A program made the position numbers and the translations under genes. The notes beneath the pieces are model-generated. The model saw nothing but the letters and a program-made list of their open reading frames with translations. It was not told where the DNA came from and searched no databases. DNA of 64,000 bases from Lasiosphaeria ovina (taxonomy: Eukaryota; Ascomycota; Sordariomycetes; Sordariales; Lasiosphaeriaceae): positions 620,001 to 684,000 of the forward strand of contig JAULSN010000003.1 of the NCBI GenBank assembly GCA_033439765.1. The letters are read 5' to 3'. Of the stretch, positions 42,791 through 51,594 are shown in pieces (positions within the stretch are counted from its first letter, which is position 1; each line of letters opens with the position of its first letter).

Positions 42791-42968
42791 GGCATTATCT
42801 TTTGTCCGCTTCTCTTTTTTTCTGCTGTCGTTGGCAGGCCGTGGGCGCGCCAGGTCTTGCGTAGTTCGTTTTTTTTATGTCGCTACAAAAATTGATGGTG
42901 CAGACAAAGTGCGACCCGTCGCAACAACCCTAACCCCCCTGCATCGGTTCGCCTTCCTCCCACATCAA

Positions 42969-43853
42969 TCAGTTCGCCTTCTTCCGTGTTCCGTGCATCA
43001 ATCGGTTCGCCTTCCTCCTCAACGGCAGGCGCCGGCGGAGCCAATACACCAGCCCCAACAAGACCATCAAGACGGTGACTGCGAGGGATAGCGACGAGTC
43101 TTGCCTGGCGGCCGCCATGCCGTCGGCTGCCATCGTGATTTTGGCCTTGGCGGTAGTCGATAAAAATTCCGGACGCTGCCAATCGGCTGCAGCCAGTTTC
43201 TCTAGATACTGCCGGTCGGTGGCAGCCAGTGTCTCTCGATGCTGCTTGTTATTGGTAGCCAGTTCCTCTCGACAATGCCGGTCCTTGTCAGCCATATTCT
43301 CTCGATGCTGCCGGTCCTTATCAGCCAGTTCCGCTCGGTGCCGGCATTTGACTACAGCCAGTTCCACCCGATGTAGCCGGTTGTCAGCCGCCAGTTCCTC
43401 TTCATACTGCTCTCTGACGGCAACCAGTTTCTCTTGATGCTGCTGGTCGGCGGCAGCCAGTTCATCTCGATACTGCCTTTTGACGAGAGCCAGTTTCTCT
43501 CGAAAGTCTCGATGCTGGCGTTCGACGGTATCATATTCCTCTCGTTGCTTCTGGCTGGCAGCACTTTTTTGAAACTCGTCCATATATCCTCCTTCGGCCG
43601 TTTGACAATGCTGACAGCCTTCACTTGCTCCCATATGCTCCTCGCAGCAAGATTGCTCGCAGCAAGTGTCGTCGCAGCAAGAGTCGTCGCAGCAAGAGTC
43701 GTCGCAGCAAGAGTCGTCGCAGCAAGAGTCTTCGCAGCAAGAGTCGTCGCAGCAAGAGTCCTCGTGCTCGTGATGCATCTCTTCGTGGTTGCAATGTTCC
43801 CCCGTAGCACTTGTGTGTGTGTGCTCCTGGTGCCAAGATTCGGCGGTAGCCAT
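42969..43853 (-). CDS. Family A protein: Cys-Cys-Asp repeat array, 11-residue-repeat coiled coil, C-terminal membrane anchor
   Basis: 294 residues from ATG 43853 (the equivalent Met starts copy 1). Four parts. (1) Residues 1-33, His-rich. (2) About 34-73, eight pentapeptides (S/T)CC(D/E)x, giving 16 cysteines in pairs ('SCCDDSCCEDSCCDD'). (3) About 100-235, a helical rod of 11-residue units such as 'RQYRDELAAAD', 'EQYEEELAADN', 'RQHRENMADKD', 'KQHRETLAATD'. (4) A membrane segment 'LSLAVTVLMVLLGLVYWL' followed by a basic tail. There is no signal peptide, so the rod is probably cytosolic and the protein C-tail anchored. The vicinal Cys pairs with acidic residues suggest metal or thiol binding; this is inference. 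The tail is longer than copy 1 because the stop was lost into tandem repeats. Confidence 0.6.
   Translation of the reverse strand: MATAESWHQEHTHTSATGEHCNHEEMHHEHEDSCCDDSCCEDSCCDDSCCDDSCCDDSCCDDTCCEQSCCEEHMGASEGCQHCQTAEGGYMDEFQKSAASQKQREEYDTVERQHRDFREKLALVKRQYRDELAAADQQHQEKLVAVREQYEEELAADNRLHRVELAVVKCRHRAELADKDRQHRENMADKDRHCREELATNNKQHRETLAATDRQYLEKLAAADWQRPEFLSTTAKAKITMAADGMAAARQDSSLSLAVTVLMVLLGLVYWLRRRLPLRRKANRLMHGTRKKAN
43192..43521. repeat. 33-bp coding minisatellite, ten units
   Basis: Ten units each beginning near-identically 'gccagtt(t/c)ctctcgatgctg' on the plus strand, at 43192, 43225, 43258, 43291, 43324, 43357, 43390, 43423, 43456 and 43489, with exactly 33-base spacing. They encode the 11-residue repeats of the family A coiled coil. 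Confidence 0.9.
43646..43764. repeat. 15-bp coding minisatellite encoding the Cys-Cys-Asp array
   Basis: About eight units of 'gcagcaagagtcgtc', some with single-base changes. On the minus strand they encode (S/T)CC(D/E)x. Copy 1 of block A has only about one and a half such units. Confidence 0.92.
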
Positions 43854-44214
43854 TTCCTCTAGAAGATATTGCTGCTGGGAGGGCTTACGATGCGCGCGGT
43901 GCAAACCCTACCGGTATATTAAATAGTCGTCCTCTTTTATTTCGCAGGTTTGATCGTGAATCTGGTTTTGGTACGTGTGTATCGTAATTGTCCGTCTGGC
44001 AAAGAGTGCGGTCAGCCATCTGACGCGCTTTAAATGCCCTGAGCGAAAACTTTGATCTTAAATGGCGGCGGTAAGGTTGGTAAGTCGGCCGGTAATACAA
44101 CTCTATTGGTAGGAAGTATATGGGCGAGGAGAGGCATACGCATATGAACCCGGTCTTTTAAGTTCAAGTTGTCTTGCTTAGCGCGATACAGAGTTCACAA
44201 AAAGAGAAGGTAAA

Positions 44215-45250
44215 TGGCCAAAAGAAGAAAGTAAAATAAAAATAAAAATAATAAAAGGAGCAACTAAGAAAACTATCTAAATCTAAAAGTGAAATAAGGA
44301 TGGGGGGGGAGGGGGGGATTTGGGGGGGGTTTAGAATGAAGGGAGTCCAAAAGGAGGGGGCGAATTAGGGGGAGGGAGGAGGGGGTGTTAAAAATAAAGG
44401 GAGTCCAAAAAGGAAATGAAAGGAACTAAGAATACATACGCCGAACCCTCTCCCAATCTTCCTTCTCCTGCTTCTCCTTCTCTTGCTTCTCCTTCTCCTT
44501 CATCTCCTTCTCCTGCTTCTCCTCCTCCTCCCTCCTCTTCTTCTCCTCCTCCGCCCTCTGCTTCCGCCCAAGCCACCGCACGAGGGCGCGGCCCCGGCGA
44601 AACAGCCAGGGGAGGACCACGGCGGCGGTGGCGACGGCGGCGATGGCAGCGGCGGCGGAGACGGCGCCCAGCTAGGCGGTCGAATTGGGGTCCGCCACCC
44701 TGTTGATGGCCTCCACCAGTTCGCGCGAGGCGGCCATGGTCTCGAGGTGCCGCTGGGCGGCGGCGGCCTCGTGCCGCTCCAACAAGGAGGTACAGGTGGC
44801 CTGCCACCTTTCGGCAGCGGCGCGCAGCTCCTCTTCGTGCCCCCGCTCGGCGTCCCACCAGCGTCCGTCCATTGCGGGCGGGGGTGTGCGTGCGTGTGTG
44901 TGTGTGTGTGTGTGCGTCTGGGTGAACCTGGTTCTATCTCAATTAGTATGTCAGTGGGTTCGAGCCTTGTTTGCCAAAGAAAGAAAAGAGGGAAAGGTTT
45001 GAGAAGCGCGGAGGAATCGAGCGTTAAACTCCCAAGCATATCGAGAGATTTGGTAGGCACGACCATTCGACGCAGATGCATCGGTTTGCACATTGCATGC
45101 ATATTGGAAGGTACGTTCTACATTACTGCCGCCGGAGGAAGGGGGGTGGGGGGGGGGGGAGTTTGTTTTGCTGGGGCAGGAAGTCTGCCTTGTACCGCTA
45201 CTACCCGGAGAGAAGCGCGACGGGATTGTCGATGGCGGTAGAGAGATTTG
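44215..45250 (-). repeat. Duplicated block B, copy 2 (inverted relative to 40740-41640)
   Basis: Reverse complement of block B copy 1, with matching upstream and downstream flanks. A (TG)n run at 44,887-44,916 corresponds to the (AC)n run before the copy 1 start. Confidence 0.82.
44426..44872 (-). pseudogene. Family B protein copy with a nonsense codon
   Basis: From ATG 44872: 'MDGRWWDAERGHEEELRAAA', 'ETMAASRELVEAINRVAD', 'PNSTA', TAG at 44,674-44,672. It then continues in the same frame as 'LGAVSAAAAIAAVATAAVV', 'LPWLFRRGRALVRWLGRK' and an E/K tail ending 'DWERVRRMYS'. In the intact copy the equivalent text is 'NPATWLAAG', so the TAG replaces a TGG Trp codon. The remaining reading frame has no other break, so the mutation may be recent. 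The upstream 67-codon part could still make a soluble fragment. Confidence 0.6.
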
Positions 45251-48060
45251 AATTTCCACCCTCTGGCTAGAACGAAATATAATTAAATCCCTAGATTTAT
45301 GTTGGTGTGGTACTCGTGCACAATACAGATTAATTACAGCAAAGAAACCAACCAAGCTTAATAGGTGTTTCTATTGGCGAGATATTGCTCCAGGGTTCAA
45401 CGGGATTTTGTTCATCCTTCTACCAAAAGACAAGTAGAAGAAAATGGAACGACAAAGTGAAGAGAAGACGAAAGGAAGAAAAACAAAGTCATAGACACAT
45501 GTGGAATCCAGAAGCATTTCCGCAACATCTTGACGACCGCACCAGCTCCTGTTCTTCACTGCGACGAATTCGTGGCCAGGACCCCCACGCCACTGGCTGA
45601 ATCATCCTGCAAGGCATGCCAGAATCACATATCCACGACTTGAAGTCAGTCCTGTGATATGTAGCGTGCTAATTATGTCTTGCACGGGGCGACACCCAGA
45701 TCGAAATTTCCCAACCATATCTTCTTCCACGCTATAATGGAGCATGAAGGAAGACACGCCATTGAGTGTCTGTAAATCCAGAGAAGAGTCAGGAATGGAA
45801 TCGACTAGCCTATGGCGCCGTATAGCGGGAGCTTGAGCAAGTGACACTCGCTGTCCCCCCCAAGGCGTGGTCCCGCCAGCAAGGCAGCTATCAAGGATGA
45901 CTCTGTCCCGTAAGAATGAATGGCCGTTTGGGTGGCGGAGAGACTGGCCCACAACCCTTGGATCTCCGAGATAATTGGCGCCATGGCGGCAATAGCTCGA
46001 TTCGTCATCCAGCACCAACAAAGTCCATTGACCAATAATACGTCCCGGAGAGCGCCTGGCCAAAACCCGTAATTGTAGTGGAGCTTAGCCGGGAAGGTCG
46101 GCTTAGAACCGTGCCTCAGACTCCATATCGGAGGGTATGATGATAGGGGCGATGCTTAAGCTATATAGTGACCATGTTTTCGCCGGGCTGAAATAGCGCG
46201 AAGGCTGATAAAGCTGTCCTGCGCAGTAGTTGTCCTGCGTAGCGAGGGCGCAGGAAGGCAATTTCTGTACTCCCGGGGCCACACCGCTAGTTGGAGGCCT
46301 CATTGACTGAGGCTTCAATCATGTATCCACTGGCCAGGCATTTTGACCGAATAATCCTCCGCATCGTTGCTCCGCAAAAACCTGCGTTCCACCGTTGCCG
46401 GCAACAAATATATGTGGAATTGAGAGACATGTTGCCCGAATGCCAACGCTCAGCAGGTTGGGTGATTGAAGCGAAGCACAGAGCTTCCTGGAGAGAAGTA
46501 GAGTTCGGAACGATGAAGGCGGTGAACTAACAAGTGAAGTGTATGATGTCAATAACTACCCAATTGACAGGGGTTGGAAATCGAACGTACCTTGAACACT
46601 CTAACACGAGGTCGCAAATAAACCATTGTCATGCCGGTCAAGTAGGATAGAGAAGAAGAAGAAGAAGAAGAAGAAGAAGAAGAAGAAGAAGCGGAAGTTT
46701 TTGTTCACTTCTGAAAAGAGTTTGAAGAACTTAGGCATCAAGCCGGCGGCAGGGACAAGGACAAGCAACACACTGACACACTTGGAGATTCAGGAAACAC
46801 ACACCGTGAGAGGCCACACGCCTTTTGAACAATGGCTGAGAGTTGGATGCAGCTGCTGTGTTCGGACCTGGAAGATGGTACCAAGATGGACGCCATGGTA
46901 GAATGCACCGCCCCGGTTCGTTGCACCACATGAGATATGCGTTGATGGTCTGTCAGACGTTGGGCCTCGGCCGCTGTCCCTGCGATCTTGCCTATTGTCG
47001 TGGTTTTTTTTGCTTGCGTCCATGGTGGATATCTTGTTTCGCAAGCCACACTGATGGGAATGCATGCTGCATGGTGCTAGCGTGAAGTGTCTGTCGTTGT
47101 AGGAGAATAATACGGTACTCCTCGATCGAGACGCCCGATGTTAGGCCTAGGTCCATTCCAAATGTCTTGCCAACCTGGCCACGTTGCTGGGTTGTAGGCG
47201 GCGGCGATGTCACGTTGGAAATGTTTCGATGACAACGGCAGTCTTGTGTTGTCGCGGCGCTCCCCGATTGTTGGACGTTCCCCACGGGAACCAAAGCAAG
47301 GTAATCTGGAAAAGGGCCATGAATCGAAATTGAGACTACTGTAGATGACAAGAGGCCGACCGAGATGCAAGCCTGGAGATTGACAGATCCTGTAATCAGT
47401 CGCCATATCGGTCAAACGGAGCGAATAGAACATACCTGAAAGATGGGCTGCCTGGACACGGCTAGCATGGCGAGATTCTTCAAAACTCAAACTTCGCTTA
47501 ATTTGACCCGGGCTTTGACCGGAGGAGAAGGAGAGCGCAATTCCGACAGGGGCCGATGGGCTGTAGAGGTGTTGGCTGGATCGGAAGCCGTATTAGGCCG
47601 AAGAGAGGTAATTGAGGAAGAGTGCGGGTGGATGGACCAGAATGACGGCGACAATTGAAGACAAGACAGATATAGATCGCAGAGATAGAATTCGGAATGT
47701 TATGACGGTGGTGGGAGACTCAAAACGCTCTGCCGGATGGCCCAAAGACGGGGAGGAACCTGGAGGGCCCAGAGTTGCAATCACGTTACGTGAAAAGTGC
47801 GCAGCTACATCCTCACCCCTTCCGTATCCAGAAAGAAAAGATCACGCTATGAGCCATTTTTACTGCAGAAGATTGGAAGCAGCTGCTGATGTCTTTGCGG
47901 AAGGCACTTGCAGACACAGGATACGTAGAGTCGGAGTTAAGGTAAGGTAGGCACCGTGCAAGTTCTCCGCGGCAGTAGCCAGTTAATGGAACGCAACTTC
48001 CAATATATGCATTCGGGGACCGTCTCTGCGCCTTCCAAAGCTAAACGTACCCCCAGCAAA
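45251..48060. other. Gene-poor region with block C copy 2 and a microsatellite
   Basis: About 45,850-46,135 is the inverted relative of block C (41,940-42,250). A GAA microsatellite follows at 46,651-46,694. Other frames (46,290-46,530; 46,740-47,490; 47,610-47,950) have no motif and overlap open frames on the opposite strand. I see no supportable gene. Confidence 0.45.
46651..46694. repeat. (GAA)n microsatellite
   Basis: About 14 uninterrupted GAA units. Non-coding. Confidence 0.95.
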
Positions 48061-48069
48061 TTTTCACCA

Positions 48070-48400
48070 AGCGGAATTTAACGCCATGGTGGAGTTCATT
48101 GCCGGGCTAACCTGACCCTCGATAAGGAGCTTGCCGCAACCCAGCTCCGGTAGGATGCGCGGCTGGTGGCAATGGAGGAGCTGGCCGCTGTGCGGCATCA
48201 GGAGATCGTCGCGGCGATCGGCAAGGTCGCAGCCGCCGAACGGGCCGCCGACTAGGCGCAGGGCGCTCTCACTCTCGCCGTTCTTGCTGTGGCGGTCGCC
48301 CCGTGGGTGGCGCGCAAGGTGGGCTGGGAAAGAAGGAAAGAGGAGAAGGAGGAGAAGGGAGTGTGGTTTTCTTTTTGCGATTTTTATTTTTATTTCTCTT
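48070..48400 (+). pseudogene. Family B protein copy, degraded
   Basis: One frame reads 'ANLTLDKELAATQLR', TAG, 'DARLVAMEELAAVRHQEIVA', 'AIGKVAAAERAAD', TAG, then 'AQGALTLAVLAVAVAPWVAR' and 'KVGWERRKEEKEEKG'. The order helix, membrane segment, basic E/K tail and an AT-rich 3' flank match the family B gene at 41,035. Two stops and loss of most of the charged tail make this a relic. Confidence 0.5.
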
Positions 48401-48603
48401 TGATGTTTTATTTTTATTTGGTTTTGGGGTTGTATTCTTATTTCCTTCTGGGGTTGTATTTTTATTCGTTTTGGGAGTTATTCTTTGTATTCTTAGCCAT
48501 TCTTCTTGTATCAGTTTCATTTTTTAATTTATCTTTTTTCCTTTTCAACCTGATATTGAGGTGCTTACATATCTACCGTGATCGTATCCCTACTGCATTT
48601 CAG

Positions 48604-48912
48604 AGTCTTTGCTTGACCAAGCTCGACGATCCAATTCATAGAAGTGACTGCGGCGGGCTGGTAGCAGACAAGGAGAGCGGTCTCGCGTATGGGCAAATTG
48701 TCCTTGGCAGCCCAGGCACCCTTCACGCTTACACCACCCCATTCGTCGACATATTTCGAGACCCGGAATTAAGGACCGGGAAATATGTCTCCGTGTTCGC
48801 CAAAACTCCCTATCCCGAACAGCACATTGCCGGTCTTGTTATTCCAATTTCATTCTTGACCATAAATGGAGCTCTTGAGTATTTTGGGGTGTTCCCTCAA
48901 TCAGGGCGTTGA
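48604..48912 (+). pseudogene. Fragment of a fungal 'GDxGSWVVD'-type domain
   Basis: A short frame reads 'DDPIHRSDCGGLVADKESGL', 'AYGQIVLGSPGTLHAYTT', 'PFVDIFRD'. This resembles the C-terminal 'GDCGSWVVDAxTGxLYGHIVAGSPGTGxAY' stretch common in fungal proteins of unclear function. The upstream half is low-complexity Phe/Leu sequence translated from an AT-rich tract, so only this fragment is credible. The usual Ser of 'GS' is Gly here. Confidence 0.35.
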
Positions 48913-49809
48913 AGCAGTGGCGGCGTAGCTTCACGAAAGGCGATACCTCCTTTACCACTTTGAACCTTGAACTAAGTTGAGTGGCAAATTATTCCACGGA
49001 AACTGGGGAATGTCGATGGAGCCATCAGAAGTTAATTACCGATAAGAATTAAAGCGATAGAGGCGCAAAAATGAGACTGGATATGACTGAGTGGTGCTTG
49101 TTGGGAGTGAGAGGCAGCGCGTTGATACCTGCTTTTCCTGCTTTCTTTCCGGTTTCTAATTAGAAAATATGTTAACGTTAGGCACCCTAAAGCACGCAGT
49201 TCAAGCTGGAGAAGTTTGTTAATCCTGGGTTGTTTGCGCTAGATGTCAATCACATACTCCGTAGTCTGATCAAAAGCTCAGGGGAAGCAACCTGGAAGGT
49301 AAGATCGGGTCTTTTCTCCGGAGTCAGCGCGCGCGGTTGATCGCAGTTGATGCCTGATGTGTATTCCCGCCCCATTGGCTGTGATGGACAGGGGTTGCAA
49401 TACACCATCGGAATTCGGCACTTGGGGGCATTTTTGCCGAGTCGCCGCTTCCCTTGTAGGGCGCCAAGAACTATTTGGTCTGTGCTTTTCCAAGCCCCAA
49501 GCCCCAGCTGTCAACGCCGCTTCCATCCCCAAGGCACTGAAACCATCATCGCTGCCACATCCGCGCACAGACAATCGTCTTGTACAATACAATCCCGACC
49601 GCGCGCACCAGGTTTTGGCACCCCCAGCAGCGCTATCGCCCCTTCGCGCTCATCTCGCAGGCGACTGTTGCTGGCTCTCGGAGGCTTGTCGTCGCCTGGC
49701 GCGAGGTCTGGAGGAAAGCGCGAAAAGCACAGACCAAGCGGGTCAGCGTCTTCTGTCCCAAAAACCCACTGTAACGGCTCTTGGGCATTGAGCCCCGCCA
49801 GGCTCTGCC
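48913..49809. other. Intergenic region, no gene seen
   Basis: AT-rich at first, GC-rich toward the next gene. Probably the promoter and 5' UTR of the glycosyltransferase-like gene. Frames at 49,350-49,930 overlap its start but lack motifs. Confidence 0.4.
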
Positions 49810-51255
49810 ATGAGGTGGCGCCCCCTCAACGTCGCGAGCGTGGTGTCGCCACGGGCTGTGCTCACGCTGGCGGCGAGCGGCACGCTATGGCTCATGATCT
49901 TTGTCTACCACAACCACGCTCTCTGGCGTGACCCGCATGGTGCCTATTTCCACAGCGAAAATGCCTTTGACCTGGGCTATTCGCGCGTGCGCCAGGAAGA
50001 GGCTCGCGCCTTTCTCCACCAGTACTCGCGCGATCCAAGTTCAAACCCAAGCTCAGACTCGCCGAGTAACGTAGACATCAACTCGACCTCGACGTCGGCG
50101 GCGCCGCCGCACGCTGGCGACCACCCCGCCCTCTGCGCAGCCTTCATCACCATGCGCCGCACCCACCCCGACGCGTCGCACTACTTTTCCGACTCCATCG
50201 GGTCCATGCTCGCTGGCCTGTCTCCGCGCGAGCGCGCGGCAGTCAACCTGACCATCGTGTTCGGCAACGTGGCCGGCGACGCGCAGCACGCCGACTTCGC
50301 GGCCGCCTACCCGTGGCTGCCGGCACTCGTCGACCGCTACGGCGGGTACGAAGGCCTGTCGGACGGCGAGCTGGCCGAGCTGGCCCGCCTCGAGGAGGCG
50401 CGCGACTTCCAGCGCAAGGGCGTGCTCGACTATCTGTACGCCCTCGAGCGCTGCTACAACGACACGGCCGCGCCATTCGTCGCCGTCTTCGAGGACGACA
50501 TCGTCTTCGCCGCTGACTGGCTGGCCCGCACCCTGCTCGCCCTGCAGCGCCTGGCCACAGCCCCCGCCGGCTCCGACCCCTGGCTGTACCTGCGCCTCTT
50601 CTACAGCGAGACGTACATGCTGTGGCTGTCGGGCGACGACTGGTGGTACGGCCACCTGTGGGTCACGCTGCCGCTGGTCAGCGCCGTGTCGGCCGCCGCA
50701 CTGCTGCTGGCCCGCCGCGTGCAGCGCCGCGTGCCGCTCGACGTGGCCACCGTGGTGGTGCTGTCGGTGATTGTGGCACCCGCCTTTACCGTGCTGGCCT
50801 TCATGGCCGGCAAGTACAACCTGCCCATGTATGCGCTGCGCGACGGCGGGCTGCTGAACCACAAGGCCATCCTGAACATGGTCGGGCGGGTGGACGACGC
50901 TGGGGTCGTGCCCATGGACGCCCAGGGCTGCTGCTCGCAGGCGCTGGTGTTTGACCGCCGCCGCGTGCCGGACCTGGTGCGCGTACTGCGCGAGCGCGGC
51001 CGCGGCCAGACCGACCTGATGATCGAGGACTACTGCAACGACGCGCGCCACCCCATGCACCGGTTTGCGCTCGGCGAGCAGGCCGTGCAGCACGTCGGGT
51101 TCGTGAGCAGCCGCGGCGGCGGCGAGGCGGGGCCCAAGAGCGTGTGGGCGTTTTACTTTGAGGAGAGCACCGTCGAGGAGCTGGAGCGCAGCAGGGCGAG
51201 TGCGCTGGATCGGATAGACTGGGGGTTCTTTGATATGCTGCGGCGGGGGGGATGA
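49810..51255 (+). CDS. PGAP4-like membrane glycosyltransferase (TMEM246 family)
   Basis: Intact single-exon gene, 481 residues. The N-terminal helix 'VLTLAASGTLWLMIFVYH' (about 17-34) is a type-II-like anchor. A GT-A-like domain follows, with the acidic motif 'AVFEDDIVFAADW' (EDD at 228-230) expected to bind metal and sugar nucleotide. Two further helices, about 283-301 and 311-331, interrupt the catalytic domain, then 'GCCSQALVFDRRRVPDLV' and 'QTDLMIEDYCND' close the fold. A GT-A fold split by a pair of membrane helices is the hallmark of PGAP4, the Golgi enzyme that adds GalNAc to GPI anchors in animals. Fungal members are poorly studied. Start choice: ATG 49810 is the first Met that leaves the whole N-terminal helix. 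Confidence 0.75.
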   Translation: MRWRPLNVASVVSPRAVLTLAASGTLWLMIFVYHNHALWRDPHGAYFHSENAFDLGYSRVRQEEARAFLHQYSRDPSSNPSSDSPSNVDINSTSTSAAPPHAGDHPALCAAFITMRRTHPDASHYFSDSIGSMLAGLSPRERAAVNLTIVFGNVAGDAQHADFAAAYPWLPALVDRYGGYEGLSDGELAELARLEEARDFQRKGVLDYLYALERCYNDTAAPFVAVFEDDIVFAADWLARTLLALQRLATAPAGSDPWLYLRLFYSETYMLWLSGDDWWYGHLWVTLPLVSAVSAAALLLARRVQRRVPLDVATVVVLSVIVAPAFTVLAFMAGKYNLPMYALRDGGLLNHKAILNMVGRVDDAGVVPMDAQGCCSQALVFDRRRVPDLVRVLRERGRGQTDLMIEDYCNDARHPMHRFALGEQAVQHVGFVSSRGGGEAGPKSVWAFYFEESTVEELERSRASALDRIDWGFFDMLRRGG

Positions 51256-51594
51256 GTATACAGAGCGTGCGGGTAAGTGGTGTAATATTTTGTATCATCG
51301 TTGCATTGTCAGGGAATCTATGCATTGGGGGATATCAAGGCAATCAAATTTGGAATTTTTGTTTGTTTGTCATGTTTAATTCTTGTTCAGGCAAACGTAG
51401 AAGCAAACGTCTTACGAGAGCAGTCCGTCGCTCAGACAACCAGGATCCCCCTGAAAGACAGGGGCTAAACAAAGACGCGGAGACCCCTGACTTGATCCGA
51501 ATTTCCACCCAAGACTCAGCAGAATGGCAGGTCACGAGGCTATATCCAACTTGACCATGGCATGCCAATTCCAAACCGCCAAATTCACTCGACC
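51256..51594. other. Short intergenic region between convergent genes
   Basis: 3' UTRs of the glycosyltransferase-like gene and the PKS. No gene seen. Confidence 0.5.

Larger units (their letters stand above)
42945..44105 (-). repeat. Duplicated block A, copy 2 (inverted relative to 39020-40030)
   Basis: Reverse complement of block A copy 1 with promoter, leader, coding region and 3' flank. Just downstream of the membrane segment the 3' flank has become a tandem array of about 30-bp units 'aaggcgaaccgattgatg..' (three units, 42,950-43,025). Confidence 0.85.

Noticed and set aside
43192..43521. CRISPR-like array
   Set aside because: Units are contiguous 33-bp coding repeats without spacers, in a eukaryotic gene.
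46100..46140. Possible second tRNA-Glu fragment ('ccatatcggaggg')
   Set aside because: No T arm or anticodon arm is present. The similarity is part of the block C repeat, not a tRNA.
48365..48560. Multi-helix membrane protein (Phe/Tyr/Leu-rich frame)
   Set aside because: Translation of a T-rich low-complexity tract, the 3' flank shared with family B copies.
50053..51093. 346-residue antisense frame opposite the glycosyltransferase
   Set aside because: Shadow of the real gene. It has a low-complexity, His/Gln/Gly-rich translation without motifs.
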